This document shows, in pieces, positions 53,254-63,649 of a stretch of 64,000 bases of DNA. Under the pieces are notes generated by a model, which made no database searches, had not been told where the DNA came from, and saw nothing but the letters and a program-made list of their open reading frames with translations. Positions within the stretch are counted from its first letter, which is position 1. Each line of letters starts with the position of its first letter. The DNA is from Cladophialophora immunda. Taxonomy: Eukaryota; Ascomycota; Eurotiomycetes; Chaetothyriales; Herpotrichiellaceae. Made by a program: the position numbers and the translations under genes. Where the stretch lies: the NCBI RefSeq assembly GCF_000835495.1, contig NW_015622547.1, positions 2,976,001-3,040,000 on the forward strand, read 5' to 3'.

Positions 53254-54639
53254 CTAGTAGATACTTCGATGGCTCCGCTCTCGCCTCTCTTCATCTAGGA
53301 TTTGCTGAAGCTCGCCGGAAACTCGCTCCTGAGTCCCAATCTCCAGATCCGCCTCTTCCACCTCTGCATCACTCTGGTCACCCAAGGCATCGGCCATCTT
53401 CCTGTTGGGATCATCCAATTCTCCTCGCAATGCTCGAGCCAGTGACGAAGAGAAAGCTTTCTTGGTCTTCTCGGGCGACCCTGACAACGGTCCCGAAGGC
53501 AGCGTGATTCCTTTAGGACTCTCATTTTCAGTCTCGTCATCGGACCCAAATGGTGAGCCTTGACCCGATCTTGTCCCACCACCGTCTCTGCCAAGGTATG
53601 ATTTTATGCCACCCAGATTCGTACTTTTCCTTCCTGTATCCAAAGCGAGATTACTAAGGGAGGTTCGAAGGTTGCTCGACGACCGTACTCTTGTGCGACT
53701 TTGGTCTCTGCTCGTTCCACCTCTTGTCTCGGTTGCCACTGCCTTTGGATTACGTTTAGACTCGCCTTTCTCTTGTACCGTTTCGGGTTCGTCTCTGAAC
53801 ATATCTATCGTGCTTTTCCGCACCGGCGTAGGAATATAGCTGGCTCCGGTGGGATCGTGGGCGTTTTTAGAGATCGTCCAGCGTCTAACCGGTATGGTTT
53901 CAACATTTGCGGGCGTCGATGCGGAGGAGATACTGCTTTTCCTGGCCGCCTTTTCCCTTCTAAGGTCTGACCATCGCCGTAGGCTGTTCTGCAGCACATA
54001 TCTCCCGTTTGCGCCCAGCTTCATAACCAAAAACTCGCAGTGGTTGATGTTTCGGAGATCCTCGAAGAATTCCACACTGTAGTGGTACCAGGCCATCAGG
54101 AAGACGCGACTGCAGAGACCGTGGGTGACAAGAATAGCTACACTGGCCATCGTATCTTCGGAAAACCGTCTCCAAAGCGAACCGTTGAAGGATGATACAC
54201 GGTCATAGACGTCGGCCCCGCTCTCGCCGTTAGGAATGCGGTAAAAGAAATGGCCATATTGAGCACGTTCTCGCCACAGTCTCTCGACTTCTTCGGTGTC
54301 TGGTTGAAAATTGCCAAAGTCTTGCTCCCTCAGCCTTGGTTCCTCATAGACTTTGATATGGTGCCGTTGGAACGGCGAAGGCACAGGGTCATTGGAACAC
54401 AAGCTTTTCAAAATGCCTTCTGTTGTCTCGCGGGTTCTTCTATATGGGGAAATGAAGAAGTGAAGTGTATCGTCAGTTCGGAGAAGAGCACGGAGCTTCT
54501 CTCCTGCTTCGAGGGCTTGTCGATGTCCTTCCTCTGTTAACCCGACTCTGTGGTCCGGTGTTGTCTGGTGAATTGCCTTGTCGCGATTCCCCTCAGACTG
54601 GGCATGCCTTATGATGATGATCAACCTTGGCTTGCCCAT
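53254..54639 (-). CDS. Histidine phosphatase superfamily protein, DET1-like
   Basis: A single 461-codon frame. It starts MGKPRLIIIIRHAQSEGNRD, with the catalytic RHxxS/G-E motif at about residues 11-17, then the usual LTEEGHRQALEAG, FFISPYRRTRETTEG, the branch-2 segment EEPRLREQDFGNF, and the second catalytic His in ILVTHGLCSRVFLMAWYH. This is the branch-1 phosphoglycerate-mutase-like fold; the closest characterised relative I recall is yeast DET1 (YDR051C), linked to sterol transport. The C-terminal ~220 residues are Ser/Arg-rich and disordered, absent from the small yeast protein. The frame extends 55 codons upstream, but the catalytic domain begins right after this ATG. It is divergent from the SWP73 gene. 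Confidence 0.9.
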   Translation of the reverse strand: MGKPRLIIIIRHAQSEGNRDKAIHQTTPDHRVGLTEEGHRQALEAGEKLRALLRTDDTLHFFISPYRRTRETTEGILKSLCSNDPVPSPFQRHHIKVYEEPRLREQDFGNFQPDTEEVERLWRERAQYGHFFYRIPNGESGADVYDRVSSFNGSLWRRFSEDTMASVAILVTHGLCSRVFLMAWYHYSVEFFEDLRNINHCEFLVMKLGANGRYVLQNSLRRWSDLRREKAARKSSISSASTPANVETIPVRRWTISKNAHDPTGASYIPTPVRKSTIDMFRDEPETVQEKGESKRNPKAVATETRGGTSRDQSRTRVRSSSNLRTSLSNLALDTGRKSTNLGGIKSYLGRDGGGTRSGQGSPFGSDDETENESPKGITLPSGPLSGSPEKTKKAFSSSLARALRGELDDPNRKMADALGDQSDAEVEEADLEIGTQERVSGELQQILDEERRERSHRSIY

Positions 54640-55112
54640 TTTCGCCAGACCAGGATTCAGGGTAGCAGTGGTGACCTCGCCACGGCAGTTGGGTTTCAAC
54701 CACTTAGTTTCTGCACTCCTGTTGCTGGGTCTACAAGATATGCCGAAAAGACTGAATGTATTCCAAATTTCAATGTCTGAAGGTAGACCAGATAGCCCTA
54801 CCACATGGTTTTCAGTAAAAGGGAAGGAAATTACGACAGCCTTGCTCCGTCGGTGTTCGAATCGGGCTCATATGATGCCAAGAAATTTGTTCCAAATATA
54901 GACTAGCTCAGATGTGCTTGGATCGCGTCCTTCATGTCGCGATCTTTCCCTAGCATCGCTGCTTTTGCGATCATCTCTCTCATCGACCAACGCTTCGCCG
55001 AACACATTGACACGCTCTAGACACCCAGCCTATGGGCAGACCATAGTCGCGATCCCGTTGACGCCCTCTCTCCTTTCTCCGAATAGTCGAGCAATCGAAA
55101 CGAGACGACAAA
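54640..55112. promoter_or_regulatory. Bidirectional promoter region, DET1-like / SWP73
   Basis: The divergent starts are 473 bp apart; both promoters should lie here. Pyrimidine-rich sequence precedes the SWP73 start from about 55060. No specific site identified. Confidence 0.5.
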
Positions 55113-56777
55113 ATGAATCCACAGATGCAGAATTACAGACAGTATGCCCAGGCGCAAGGAAGGTCCCCAGCAGCACGTAGGCCAGGTGAGTGCGACTTGA
55201 GCACCCCGATATCTGCGAGCCCAGATATCGGAGGAGGTCCCAATAATCCCTTTAAGGAAATGGATCAACATGATGAGCGACACCTCAAGACGCTCCTGCC
55301 CAAATACCGTCGTTTAGTGGACACTGGACAGATGGCTCTCTTATCTGCTTGTCTCATGCAAAACCAAGAGATCTTTCACTCACAAACCCTAGGCCAGATT
55401 CCACCAGTCCAACATGCCGCCCAGCAAGCGCAAGCTCAGATGATGCAACAACAAGCCCAACAGCGCAATGCTGCGATCGAACACCAATTGGCGCAGCGAC
55501 GTGTGCGAAAACCTAGCGATCGAAATATGCCAGATGGGCTAGAAGAGATAGTTATTGGGGATGGGGTTGAGCAGTATAAGAAACTGCGCGAGGCTGAGAA
55601 ACGATTAGACCATCTGATGGCGCGAAAGAGATTGGAAATCCATGACAACTTCAGCAAAAACGTTAAAAGACAGAAAACGATGCGGATATGGATCTCCAAT
55701 ACCGTCTCAAGCCAACCCTGGCAGATGAATCCAGACGAAGAAGGTTTCACATTCGACTCGGGCGGCGAGCCTACCTATCGAGTCAAGATTCAAGGCAGGT
55801 TACTGGAATATGACGACGATGACATCTTACACAGTGACGACGAAGATCAAGAGATGGGAGACCAAGACAAGCCGGTCAAAGAGAAGAAAATCAAGACGCC
55901 CTCCAAAAAATTCACCCACTTCTTCAAGGGGATGAACGTCGAGTTTGACAACCCCAAAGGCGGCCTCGGCGATCCCAATCAGACGGTAACGTGGAAGAAG
56001 GGTCAAAGCAGTACTCAAGCTGGTGACTTTGACACCATTGAATTTGAGCGTAAAGCCGACGAAAACGCCAACATTACAATCTGCCTGACACGCGACGAAC
56101 AACCCGAAAGATATCGCCTATCCAAGGCTCTAGCTGAAACTCTGGATATGGAAGAAGCTGACCGTGCAGAAGTCGTCATGGGCATTTGGGACTACGTGCG
56201 CGCCATGGGCCTGCAAGAAGACGAAGAGCGCCGGAGTATTCAGTGCGACGACTCACTAAAACGCATCTTCGACACAGACACATTTTTTTTCCCTCAGGCT
56301 GCCGAACGGCTAGTCCCGCATTTACACCCCTTGCCTCCTGTGCGATTACCCTACACCATCCGCGTGGATGAAGAGTATCATAAAAATCCCGAACCCACGG
56401 TCTATGATGTGCAGGTCACAGTTGAAGACCCTCTCCGCCCGTTGATCTTCAAACTCACTCAAAACCCAGAGTACCAAGCTGCGCTCCGGTCCGTTGCGAA
56501 ACTGGACGACGAACTCGCCATAGTGGTACAAGCTTTGCATCATCAAAAGGCACGGCACCAGTTCTTCACAAGCATGGCGAAAGATCCGCAGAAATTCATC
56601 GAGAGGTGGCTAAGCAGTCAGAAGAAGGATCTCAGTGTACTGCTTGCGGAGCAAGAGCGAGGCGATGTGGCGGGCATGGAGTTCTCGAAGGGTGGGGAAG
56701 ACAGTGTATGGGGAGGCCAAGTTGTCAGGGAGGCGGTGAGGTATAGACTTGCTAGAGCCGAGGCCACAGGAAGGTGA
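55113..56777 (+). CDS. ssr3: SWI/SNF-RSC subunit SWP73/Rsc6/Ssr3 (SWIB domain)
   Basis: A single frame of 554 codons. A Gln-rich N-terminus (QAQAQMMQQQAQQ) precedes RNMPDGLEEIVIGDGVEQYKKLREAEKRLDHLMARKRLEI, then KTMRIWISNTVSSQPWQ and the core with FDTIEFERKADENANITICL. The SWIB/MDM2 domain covers about residues 329-395 (ERYRLSKALAETLDMEEADRAEVVMGIWDYVRAMGLQED...IQCDDSLKRIF). The C-terminus is helical (ALHHQKARHQFFTSMAKDPQKFIERWLSSQKKDL). It is the BAF60/SMARCD-type core subunit that joins remodelling complexes to activators; filamentous fungi commonly have one copy shared by SWI/SNF and RSC. A 39-bp GTGAGT...CCCAG segment near 55176-55214 looks intron-like but is below usual minimum size, so I keep it as coding. 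Orthologue naming follows S. pombe ssr3. Confidence 0.93.
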   Translation: MNPQMQNYRQYAQAQGRSPAARRPGECDLSTPISASPDIGGGPNNPFKEMDQHDERHLKTLLPKYRRLVDTGQMALLSACLMQNQEIFHSQTLGQIPPVQHAAQQAQAQMMQQQAQQRNAAIEHQLAQRRVRKPSDRNMPDGLEEIVIGDGVEQYKKLREAEKRLDHLMARKRLEIHDNFSKNVKRQKTMRIWISNTVSSQPWQMNPDEEGFTFDSGGEPTYRVKIQGRLLEYDDDDILHSDDEDQEMGDQDKPVKEKKIKTPSKKFTHFFKGMNVEFDNPKGGLGDPNQTVTWKKGQSSTQAGDFDTIEFERKADENANITICLTRDEQPERYRLSKALAETLDMEEADRAEVVMGIWDYVRAMGLQEDEERRSIQCDDSLKRIFDTDTFFFPQAAERLVPHLHPLPPVRLPYTIRVDEEYHKNPEPTVYDVQVTVEDPLRPLIFKLTQNPEYQAALRSVAKLDDELAIVVQALHHQKARHQFFTSMAKDPQKFIERWLSSQKKDLSVLLAEQERGDVAGMEFSKGGEDSVWGGQVVREAVRYRLARAEATGR

Positions 56778-57731
56778 GGGTTATGAAGGGTCCGCATTCA
56801 TGGGTTATGAAGTTAGCAGCGGCGGTTCAAACTAGCAAGGCATTGGAGCTGTGAGCAAATATGCTCAGGCCGTACCAGAGTGGTTGGAGTTTTACTGCGA
56901 GCAAAGATTCCGTCTTCAGATGGCGCCAATATGAAAGGGAAAGGACGGCACCATCCAGATCTGGCGGATGAACATCACGATATACAACCATGTCGCAAGT
57001 GGATGGATCGGACGCCCTTTGGGGCAAGGATTTCTCTTAGGCCGCCTCCTTTCGTTACTGCCTTTGTGTGCACCAGGTGCGGTCTCAAGGGTCAAAGAAA
57101 CCGAAAGAGTATCTGGATGACTAGTAAGTAGACCATCCGGGTTCATTTGAAGCCTGTTGTTACCATATATGTTACAATATCCATGATCTGTATCTCTTTA
57201 CCTTCTCTATTTCAGAGAGATGGCCATGATATCCTTATTTCGCAGCGATGAGTTTTTGGTATACTCTGCTGTTCACAATACTATGGAACAAGCACCTCTT
57301 TCTCTCTCGCTTATATTCTCCCTACCCTATCATTCGGCGAATATGAGATCGCCATGGCGTTTGAACTTGGACCTTGGTTTTGGTATCCTGTTCCTTTGGA
57401 TTTGCGGTAAATAATATTTTAACAGTAGTCTGGTATTGATTTGGGGGGGTTGTTTTTTTTCCTCTGCGCTTCGTGTATAGCAATTGTCTACCTCTCTATC
57501 CACGGACCTCGATATCGCTTGGCGTAGCCGGTATGGAATATGGTGCAGGCATCGCAGCCCGGAGGTCTTTGGGACATGTCAGCTGACGGATGCAAGAAAA
57601 CTGTTTCGAGTGACGAAAGATGAGATTGGCGACGGATGGGTGAGAACATCCTTTCTAGACGTTCGGGTTCGCTCGTGTGACTGTGCGGGGACTGAGGTGG
57701 GAAGTCGGCGCGACGACAGGCCCGTTACTGA
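56778..57731. other. Intergenic region between convergent genes
   Basis: About 950 bp between the SWP73 stop and the REX2 stop. It should hold both terminators. No protein-like frame or strong repeat was seen. Confidence 0.55.
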
Positions 57732-58917
57732 TCACGGTATATCGGTTCTGAAGCCCGGGTCGAGATCTCCGACGTCGCCTATGAGCGTGCCGCTGTTGCG
57801 GAGCATGTCGAGAGCTTCTTGGCCTTGCTTTGTGCCTGGAGCGGGCATGAGCGGCTGTGGCTGTGGCTGGATCGGCATCGACGGTGCAGAGACTGGGAAG
57901 AACGTATACCGTCAGTTCCGTGCATGGTTTTTTTACCTCCTGGATATTCGGCGGACGCAGGAAAAGAGGCTGCAACGCCAAGTGACGAGAAGGGAAAGGG
58001 ATTTTCTCCCAGCTCCGGAATGTCGCAGAGAATGGCCCGGGGACAGACTGCAACTTACCAGGCATAACCAGACCCATCCCCTCGATCAAGCCTTTGTAAT
58101 ACTGCGCCTCCTGTATGCTTTCCAGGACATCGGCTCGGGCAGTATGTCGGAGTTCTTTCCTTGGGGCTGCCATCAACACGGATTCGCTCGCCCAGCGTCG
58201 CACCATCTCCTTCATGGCCGAGACATCAAACAGCCGGTAATGGAGATGCTCCAGGATGACGTTCCAAGGCGGCACGGCCAAGAAAGCACGGTCGGCGTGG
58301 ATACTGTTCCCTGCCAGAAGAGCCCGGCCTGGTTCGGGGATGTAGTGTTTGATATATGCGAGCAGCCGGGCGGCGGCGTCTTCAGCACTGGTCGACGAAG
58401 CTAGGCATTCCTGTGTCAGGCCGGTCTCGCCGTGCGTCTTGACGCACCACTCGGACATTCTCGAGAGTTGTTCCGGGCTGTGGAATATCACGGCGTGGAA
58501 GCCTTCTGTGTCCAGCGGGGCGAGGTTGGCAGTGGTGATGATGCACGATATGGACATGATTGTATCCTTTGCGGGATTGAGACCGGTCATCTGGGAATCA
58601 GGATTTGGTCAGCGCGGCTGGAACAGCACGAGCCATGGGTGAAGCTGGAAAGGGGGGAAATGTGCCAAAAGGCAAAGAGAAAATGTCGAGAATCCAGCTT
58701 CATTTTGAGCACTTTTTCGTCTCTTTCTAACCGTTTTGAGTTCCCTTACCATCACAGGGAAACCGGATTCGCCAACATTTGTGGGGAGGAATGGACAGGG
58801 ACAAGGAGCAGCGCTTCATCGTCGGTAGAAAGGGAGGTAGGAAAGGGGACTCGATCTGTGCATGCCTACCTCACAGTCAATCCAGACCAGTGGATCGGTA
58901 GATCTGGTGAGTGCCAT
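57732..58917 (-). CDS. rex2: Oligoribonuclease (REX2/ORN), DEDDh exonuclease
   Basis: Three exons, 58870-58917, 58059-58590 and 57732-57892, with introns of 279 and 166 bp (phases 0 and 1), give 246 residues. Exon 1 encodes MALTRSTDPLVWIDCE, joining to MTGLNPAKDTI to form the Exo I motif with Asp14 and Glu16. Later landmarks are EWCVKTHGETGLTQE, YIPEPGRALLAGNSIHADRAFL (Exo II Asp), HYRLFDVSAMKEMVRRW and HTARADVLESIQEAQYYKGL, which retains the catalytic His-x4-Asp. The enzyme degrades 2-5-nt RNA fragments, in fungi mainly in mitochondria. The usual EIA after the Exo I block is here SIS. The third exon (Pro/Gln-rich, ending GDLDPGFRTDIP) is inferred from splice sites and composition and is less certain. 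No mitochondrial presequence is visible from this start. Confidence 0.9.
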
Positions 58918-60218
58918 GGGTGCTGTTTTCCTGGTAGATCTCTTGCCCGTAGTTTGTGGTTCGGTTCTGAGAGTCTATCGATATGTGTTCCAGCTTCAGT
59001 CTATGCCTGCCGACGACAAGTGTCTCGCGAAGAAATGCTCTGCACCCATTCATTCCAGTATACAATCGGGTGGCGAACAGACTCGACAAGCCTTCCAGAA
59101 CTAAAGTGAACTTTTCGACACATTTGCCCGATGGAAGACATGGAGAAGAGGGAAATCGACCAGTGAGACTAAACAAACCTCGTCCAACGGTGATTGGACC
59201 AAGGTGGAAGGGTGTGATGACGATTATCGGATCATCTGCACCCCTCGCCACCAGTACATCGACAGTCTGAAGACGGGATTTGTGAGGAGAGCCAGGAGAG
59301 AAATCGGAGACAGAGATGACGATATGTGCCTGGGACCAGCACAAGCTCGGGGCCAAGACTTACGAGGTTCCCGACCAATAGCATTGCAGCGGAGTCGGGG
59401 CTGAAGTCGGAGTGGAATCCCGCTCCCGGTCCCCTTCCCGTCACCCATCAACAAACTACGACTATGCCTACGCTTGGGCAGTAGCCACCTGCAGGATCCT
59501 GCACAACTCAAAACCTATAGAATGGTTCCCCAATTTTGATAATGTGGTTGGAATTTCTGCCCGGTTTGCTGGCTGGTGCTAGCTCCAAGCTGTTCCTCGA
59601 CGTGGCTGTATGATATTTGTCTTTTTGTCGAACATGGAAAGAACACTCTTCGATGCCTGGGATATTGGTACAGTGACCATCGCGGGTTTGAGCCAGCGAT
59701 CACGCTTCCATGCCCATGCCATTTCCCTTGGCCTCTTGCACCTCCTCTGGTTCAAAGCAGCCCTGGAGACTCCCACATGCCCCTGTCCCTTCCTCACCAT
59801 GCACACCATGCTTGCAGCTTCTCCGAGGCATCCGTTTTGCGCATCACATCCCGCATTGCATTCCCCATGCACAGGCCATTGGGGCAGATGTTTGGTTCGC
59901 ACAATTAATCAAAATATTCGACGGCCAAACCTCGCTTACGTGTATCTTCAATCCCTGGCTGATCATCCTGGCTCCAAATTCTGCGATGTCTAGACAAAAG
60001 AAAGGTGGAAGAGTTGAATTTCCAATCCGAATGCCGACAGAAGACGCCGTGGGCTGCCTCGATTCCTGTCTTCTCCTTAACGTGGCATAGTACTGGTAGA
60101 CAGTATTTCTGAAGAATGTCTGGCCCATGGAGGTACCATTCTTCAGAAGCTGTGGACGAGATTCAGTTCCCACAGTCAAGCGGCAGCATCGTGCCTGTGT
60201 GGGCCTCTGGGAGCCCTC
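58918..60218. other. Intergenic region, about 1.3 kb, with hairpin and overlapping ORF
   Basis: Upstream of REX2 and downstream of the next minus-strand gene. Contains a 12-bp perfect inverted repeat (60107-60148) and a spliceable minus-strand frame (58877-59444) overlapping REX2 exon 1 in another frame. No supported gene. Confidence 0.5.
60107..60148. terminator. Perfect 12-bp inverted repeat, possible 3'-UTR hairpin
   Basis: Arms TTCTGAAGAATG (60107-60118) and CATTCTTCAGAA (60137-60148) are perfectly complementary with an 18-nt spacer. They lie 70-112 bp past the stop of the charged-protein gene on its 3' side, so the RNA would form a stable hairpin in the 3' UTR. The role as terminator or stability element is inferred only. 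Confidence 0.4.
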
Positions 60219-62111
60219 TCAGAGTTCTTCGTCGTCGCCAGCGGCCGGTTCTTTGACCAGTGGGCCCCCAAATTGCAGGCCAGAAGGATTTGAACTAGTT
60301 GCAGTCGGTTGAGACAGTCCCGAAGTCCCTAGAACCTCGCCAATAGTGCCCGAAGAAGCGGACATGCTGCCACCTAATCGCTTTTTGATGTCTTCATCAA
60401 AATCCGCAATACTAGCCCGGTGTCGCTTCATCGGACTGCCGACCATGAAACTCTCGTCGTCCTTTGTGATGTCCAGGCTGCTGCTCAACCCCGTCGATCC
60501 GATAGTCGTGCCCGCGGGGGATGTCCCAAGCTCAACAGCACCAGCCTTAGGCGTCGAACTACCCGAAGGGCTACCGGATTTCGAGCTTTTGCGAGGTTCC
60601 GTTGTACCGTTGCTATTCAGCGGTTCCGCCGAATGCTGTCGCTTGAGCTGATGATACCTTAGCCCATGCCGGAATTTCAACGGCGAAGGGTCTCTTACCT
60701 TCATTTTCCGGATGCCCTCTGCAACTTGGCCCGTCCGCTCAGCATCTTCCGGAGTAAGCATGCTCGGATCCCTCTTCGCATCGGCATCGTTGATGTCCTC
60801 CATTTTGCCAATGATGCCAGCACCGTCATCGTCACTCTCACTCTCCATCTCGTCGTCGCTTGTTCCTTTGCCTTTTCGGCTCCGTCGACGTTCCGAGTCG
60901 CGAAAGTTTGAAAAGCCAGCAGTTCCTTCTTTCTTCAGAGGTCCAAGTTTTGGTAGCTCGGCCGCTATGCTACGTCTCTTCGCATTTGCCGCTGCCTTGT
61001 CAGACTTGGGTCCAGCAAGGATGCCCATCTTCTGCAACTGCCGCTCTCCTCGATAAAGAAATGTGAAAACCGCATATGGTTTGTCAGTAGCGTCAATACC
61101 AGTCACCGTCTGTGTTGAGATGGTTTTGGGATCCAAGGTCTTGGGTTTGGCAAAACTAGTGGTGTGGTCAACATCTGCTCGGTTCTTGCCCTCTCCGTTG
61201 CCAGCACCTTCTCCGGCGTCTGAGCCCTCCGAATCATCGTGGGCATCAAACTGAGGCGAATACTCTCCGCGCTTGATCTCTCCAGAGGCTAACACTCGGA
61301 ACAGGGCAACCTTGATCTGGCCCGCTGCTTCTGGTATTGGGTCGTCATCATCTTCCGATGAACCACTCTCACTTGCAGAGCCCTCGTCATCCGAAACGTC
61401 TTTCAGTTCACCGTCCTCCCCGTAGCGCATGGTGTTCTTTCTTCTATCCTTCTTCGAGACTCCATTGGCGTCATCTTCACTCCCTGTAGTCTCCTTCCGC
61501 TTTCGACGTCTCTTCTCCAGTTTCTGTCTGCGTCTCTCGATGGTTGCTGCGGCATCTTTTCCGTCGAGATCTAGACCATTCAACCATCGCTCAAGACCCA
61601 CCTCACGAAACAAAAACTCTCGTTCTGCAAGACCGCCTCCTTCTTTCTCAGGGACACTGACCCACCGAGAATTCACCCAGGTCTCTTCACCCTTTCTCAG
61701 CAGTGTTGCAACTTCCTCTTTGGCTCGGCCATCAAAGTAGATGTAGGCTGCGATGGTTTCATTCGGCGAGGTTGTCAAGGGGACATAAGGCCCAACAGAG
61801 CTTGTGTACTTTCCTCGTTCGCTTGTGTGACCTGGAAGGCCTCCGACCAGTTTAGGTTTTGGACTAGGATTATCCGAGGTAGGCTTTGGCGTGGAGTAGG
61901 GCACTTCCTGGCCAGGGGTGAGGAGGGTGATGGAGATGGCGAAGGTCGATTGTTCGGGTTTTCCCGTCAGAGAGTCGGCAGGGATTTGCGCAGGCGGCAC
62001 AGGGATGTAGGCACTGATTCTTGAGAGACGGGAGGTTCTCTGTACAGAGTATTCTGGCAAAGGCCCATTGGGAGTGTGTATGCTCACAGCAAGACCTTTG
62101 AAGCAGGGCAT
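60219..62111 (-). CDS. Conserved fungal charged protein (DUF7918-like)
   Basis: An open frame of 630 codons. The N-terminal ~190 residues look folded (MPCFKGLAVSIHTPNGPLPEYSVQ; RISAYIPVPP; TFAISITLL; ETIAAYIYFDGRAKEEVATLLRKG; FLFREVGLERWL), with the beta-rich pattern of fungal proteins grouped as DUF7918, an assignment from memory. A Lys/Arg cluster (ERRRQKLEKRRRKRKE) and acidic Ser/Asp runs follow. Then comes a second conserved segment (AGQIKVALFRVLASGEIKRGEY... KPYAVFTFLYRGERQLQKMGIL) and a Ser-rich tail ending AAGDDEEL. The composition suggests a nuclear protein. A 51-bp phase-0 segment at 60648-60698 (GTAAGA...GCTAAG...CATCAG) is stop-free but has the form of an intron; spliced, the protein has 613 residues. 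Function unknown. Confidence 0.82.
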   Translation of the reverse strand: MPCFKGLAVSIHTPNGPLPEYSVQRTSRLSRISAYIPVPPAQIPADSLTGKPEQSTFAISITLLTPGQEVPYSTPKPTSDNPSPKPKLVGGLPGHTSERGKYTSSVGPYVPLTTSPNETIAAYIYFDGRAKEEVATLLRKGEETWVNSRWVSVPEKEGGGLAEREFLFREVGLERWLNGLDLDGKDAAATIERRRQKLEKRRRKRKETTGSEDDANGVSKKDRRKNTMRYGEDGELKDVSDDEGSASESGSSEDDDDPIPEAAGQIKVALFRVLASGEIKRGEYSPQFDAHDDSEGSDAGEGAGNGEGKNRADVDHTTSFAKPKTLDPKTISTQTVTGIDATDKPYAVFTFLYRGERQLQKMGILAGPKSDKAAANAKRRSIAAELPKLGPLKKEGTAGFSNFRDSERRRSRKGKGTSDDEMESESDDDGAGIIGKMEDINDADAKRDPSMLTPEDAERTGQVAEGIRKMKVRDPSPLKFRHGLRYHQLKRQHSAEPLNSNGTTEPRKSSKSGSPSGSSTPKAGAVELGTSPAGTTIGSTGLSSSLDITKDDESFMVGSPMKRHRASIADFDEDIKKRLGGSMSASSGTIGEVLGTSGLSQPTATSSNPSGLQFGGPLVKEPAAGDDEEL

Positions 62112-63649
62112 GGTGGCTGTCAGGAATTGGAAGGCCCCTTAAGTGAACGTCGATTCTCCGCTCTCTGCGCGCAGAGATGGCGGAGAACAAATCTCCGATA
62201 TGATTCGTGAGAGAACAACTCGTGCTTTGCGAATGTTGAATCCAACTTTTCCCGAAAGACAGACACTACAATTACCACAGTGTCGGCGCCTTCGCCACTT
62301 GAGATCTATGGTGCGTACAGCGAGCCGGGGGAATAGGAGGACTTGCCTGCTCCGCAGACTCGGCAAGGAACGGTGAGCTATCGGGCGAATGGCGCACGCG
62401 ATGGAGGGGACGATGCTCAAATGAGTGGCAGGGCTGATTCGAACAAGGTGGAACAAGGCGTTGAACGCAGGTAACGAAAATGTCCGGATTGACAATGTGG
62501 ATGAAGAGAGAAACGGCCAACTTAGTTTACTCTTGGGCCAAGTTTGTAGAGGCTCCCTCTGCCGCTGTGACTTCTTTGACGAGGCAGAACCGCCAAGATC
62601 ATACCAAGCCTAATCCGGATAGACGCAGCCTGGTCAATCTGCGGAGAGACGAGGCTGCATCCGTTGACCATCTCCCGCGAGAGGTCACTACTGCACCGCT
62701 AGAAGAACACAGGTGCAGCCCAGCGATCCTTCACGTTCAACTTAGGTGTTATATACCTGCTTAACTTTGCTGTCTGACCGGTAAACGTGCCGTGACTTTG
62801 TGCAGCCATGTCTTCGTTGCATGCCAAAGCACCGTACACTGAGCAACCTGACATCAGTATGACATGGAATTTTATGTGCCCTTTTTTTATTTCACTTCCA
62901 TAAAAAGAGTGCATTTCGCCCAAAGGTACGTACACAACATGTCGGAACCGAATTCCCAAAGGCTCGTGAAGTCTATATGCCCAACTATTTTGATATCCGT
63001 CGCAGGATGCAGAGCAATGCGAGCTCGTCTTTTCAGCGTCTCGATTCTTGAACATATGTGCAAATGGAGTGCTTATAAGCCTGGCAAACAGATCTGAGAC
63101 ATGCTGTCGAAGGGCCCAAAAGATGATCCTCATTATTTCCATACTCTATCGGGTCTTGGTGGATGAGACCTATCGAATGTTGCCGCATATCGTAGCGCCT
63201 CCTCTATTCTGCTCACGATATCCATGAACCACTCATCTCCCTGTCACTTAGCTTACCAAGCCGACCTTGACTGTTCACGATGCAGGGGATGGTACGAACT
63301 ATACCAACACCAAATTCGAGAGTGGTGTGAGGATGTCGACCTGTGGCCTCAACCCGCCAATCAGAAGGCTCCGACCGACTGATCGGAGAAATGAGGCGAT
63401 GACGTATCGCGTGCAAGGGTTTCGTTGACGCTCGTTTGCTATTGCCCCGCGATTAATTTCCTCGTGGCTTCATTTTCCAGGTGGCAGTTGAGGGGATCTT
63501 CAATCCAACAAAATTTCCCCCTCTGGCCAGCTTGTTGCATACTCAAGCTTGCTTCACAATTGCCTGTTGCTTCTTGTCGAGATATTCAGAGACCCGTTAA
63601 GCCATATCGTGTCTATTCAACCCTACAAACTGTTAAGCGTATCACAACC
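62112..63649. other. Intergenic region between divergent genes
   Basis: About 1.5 kb between the starts of the charged-protein gene (-) and phosphoglucomutase (+), presumably holding both promoters. The ~120 bp before the phosphoglucomutase start are pyrimidine-rich. The 118-codon minus-strand frame at 62139-62495 starts at TTG and has no recognised family. Confidence 0.5.

Noticed and set aside
55176..55214. 39-bp GTGAGT...CCCAG segment in the SWP73 gene as an intron
   Set aside because: Below the usual minimum fungal intron length and the frame is open; kept as coding, though transcript reads would settle it.
57484..58404. 306-codon open frame on the + strand
   Set aside because: Mostly antisense to REX2 exons 2-3 (and running into the spacer beyond), with no family character; REX2 on the other strand has catalytic motifs and matching splice phases.
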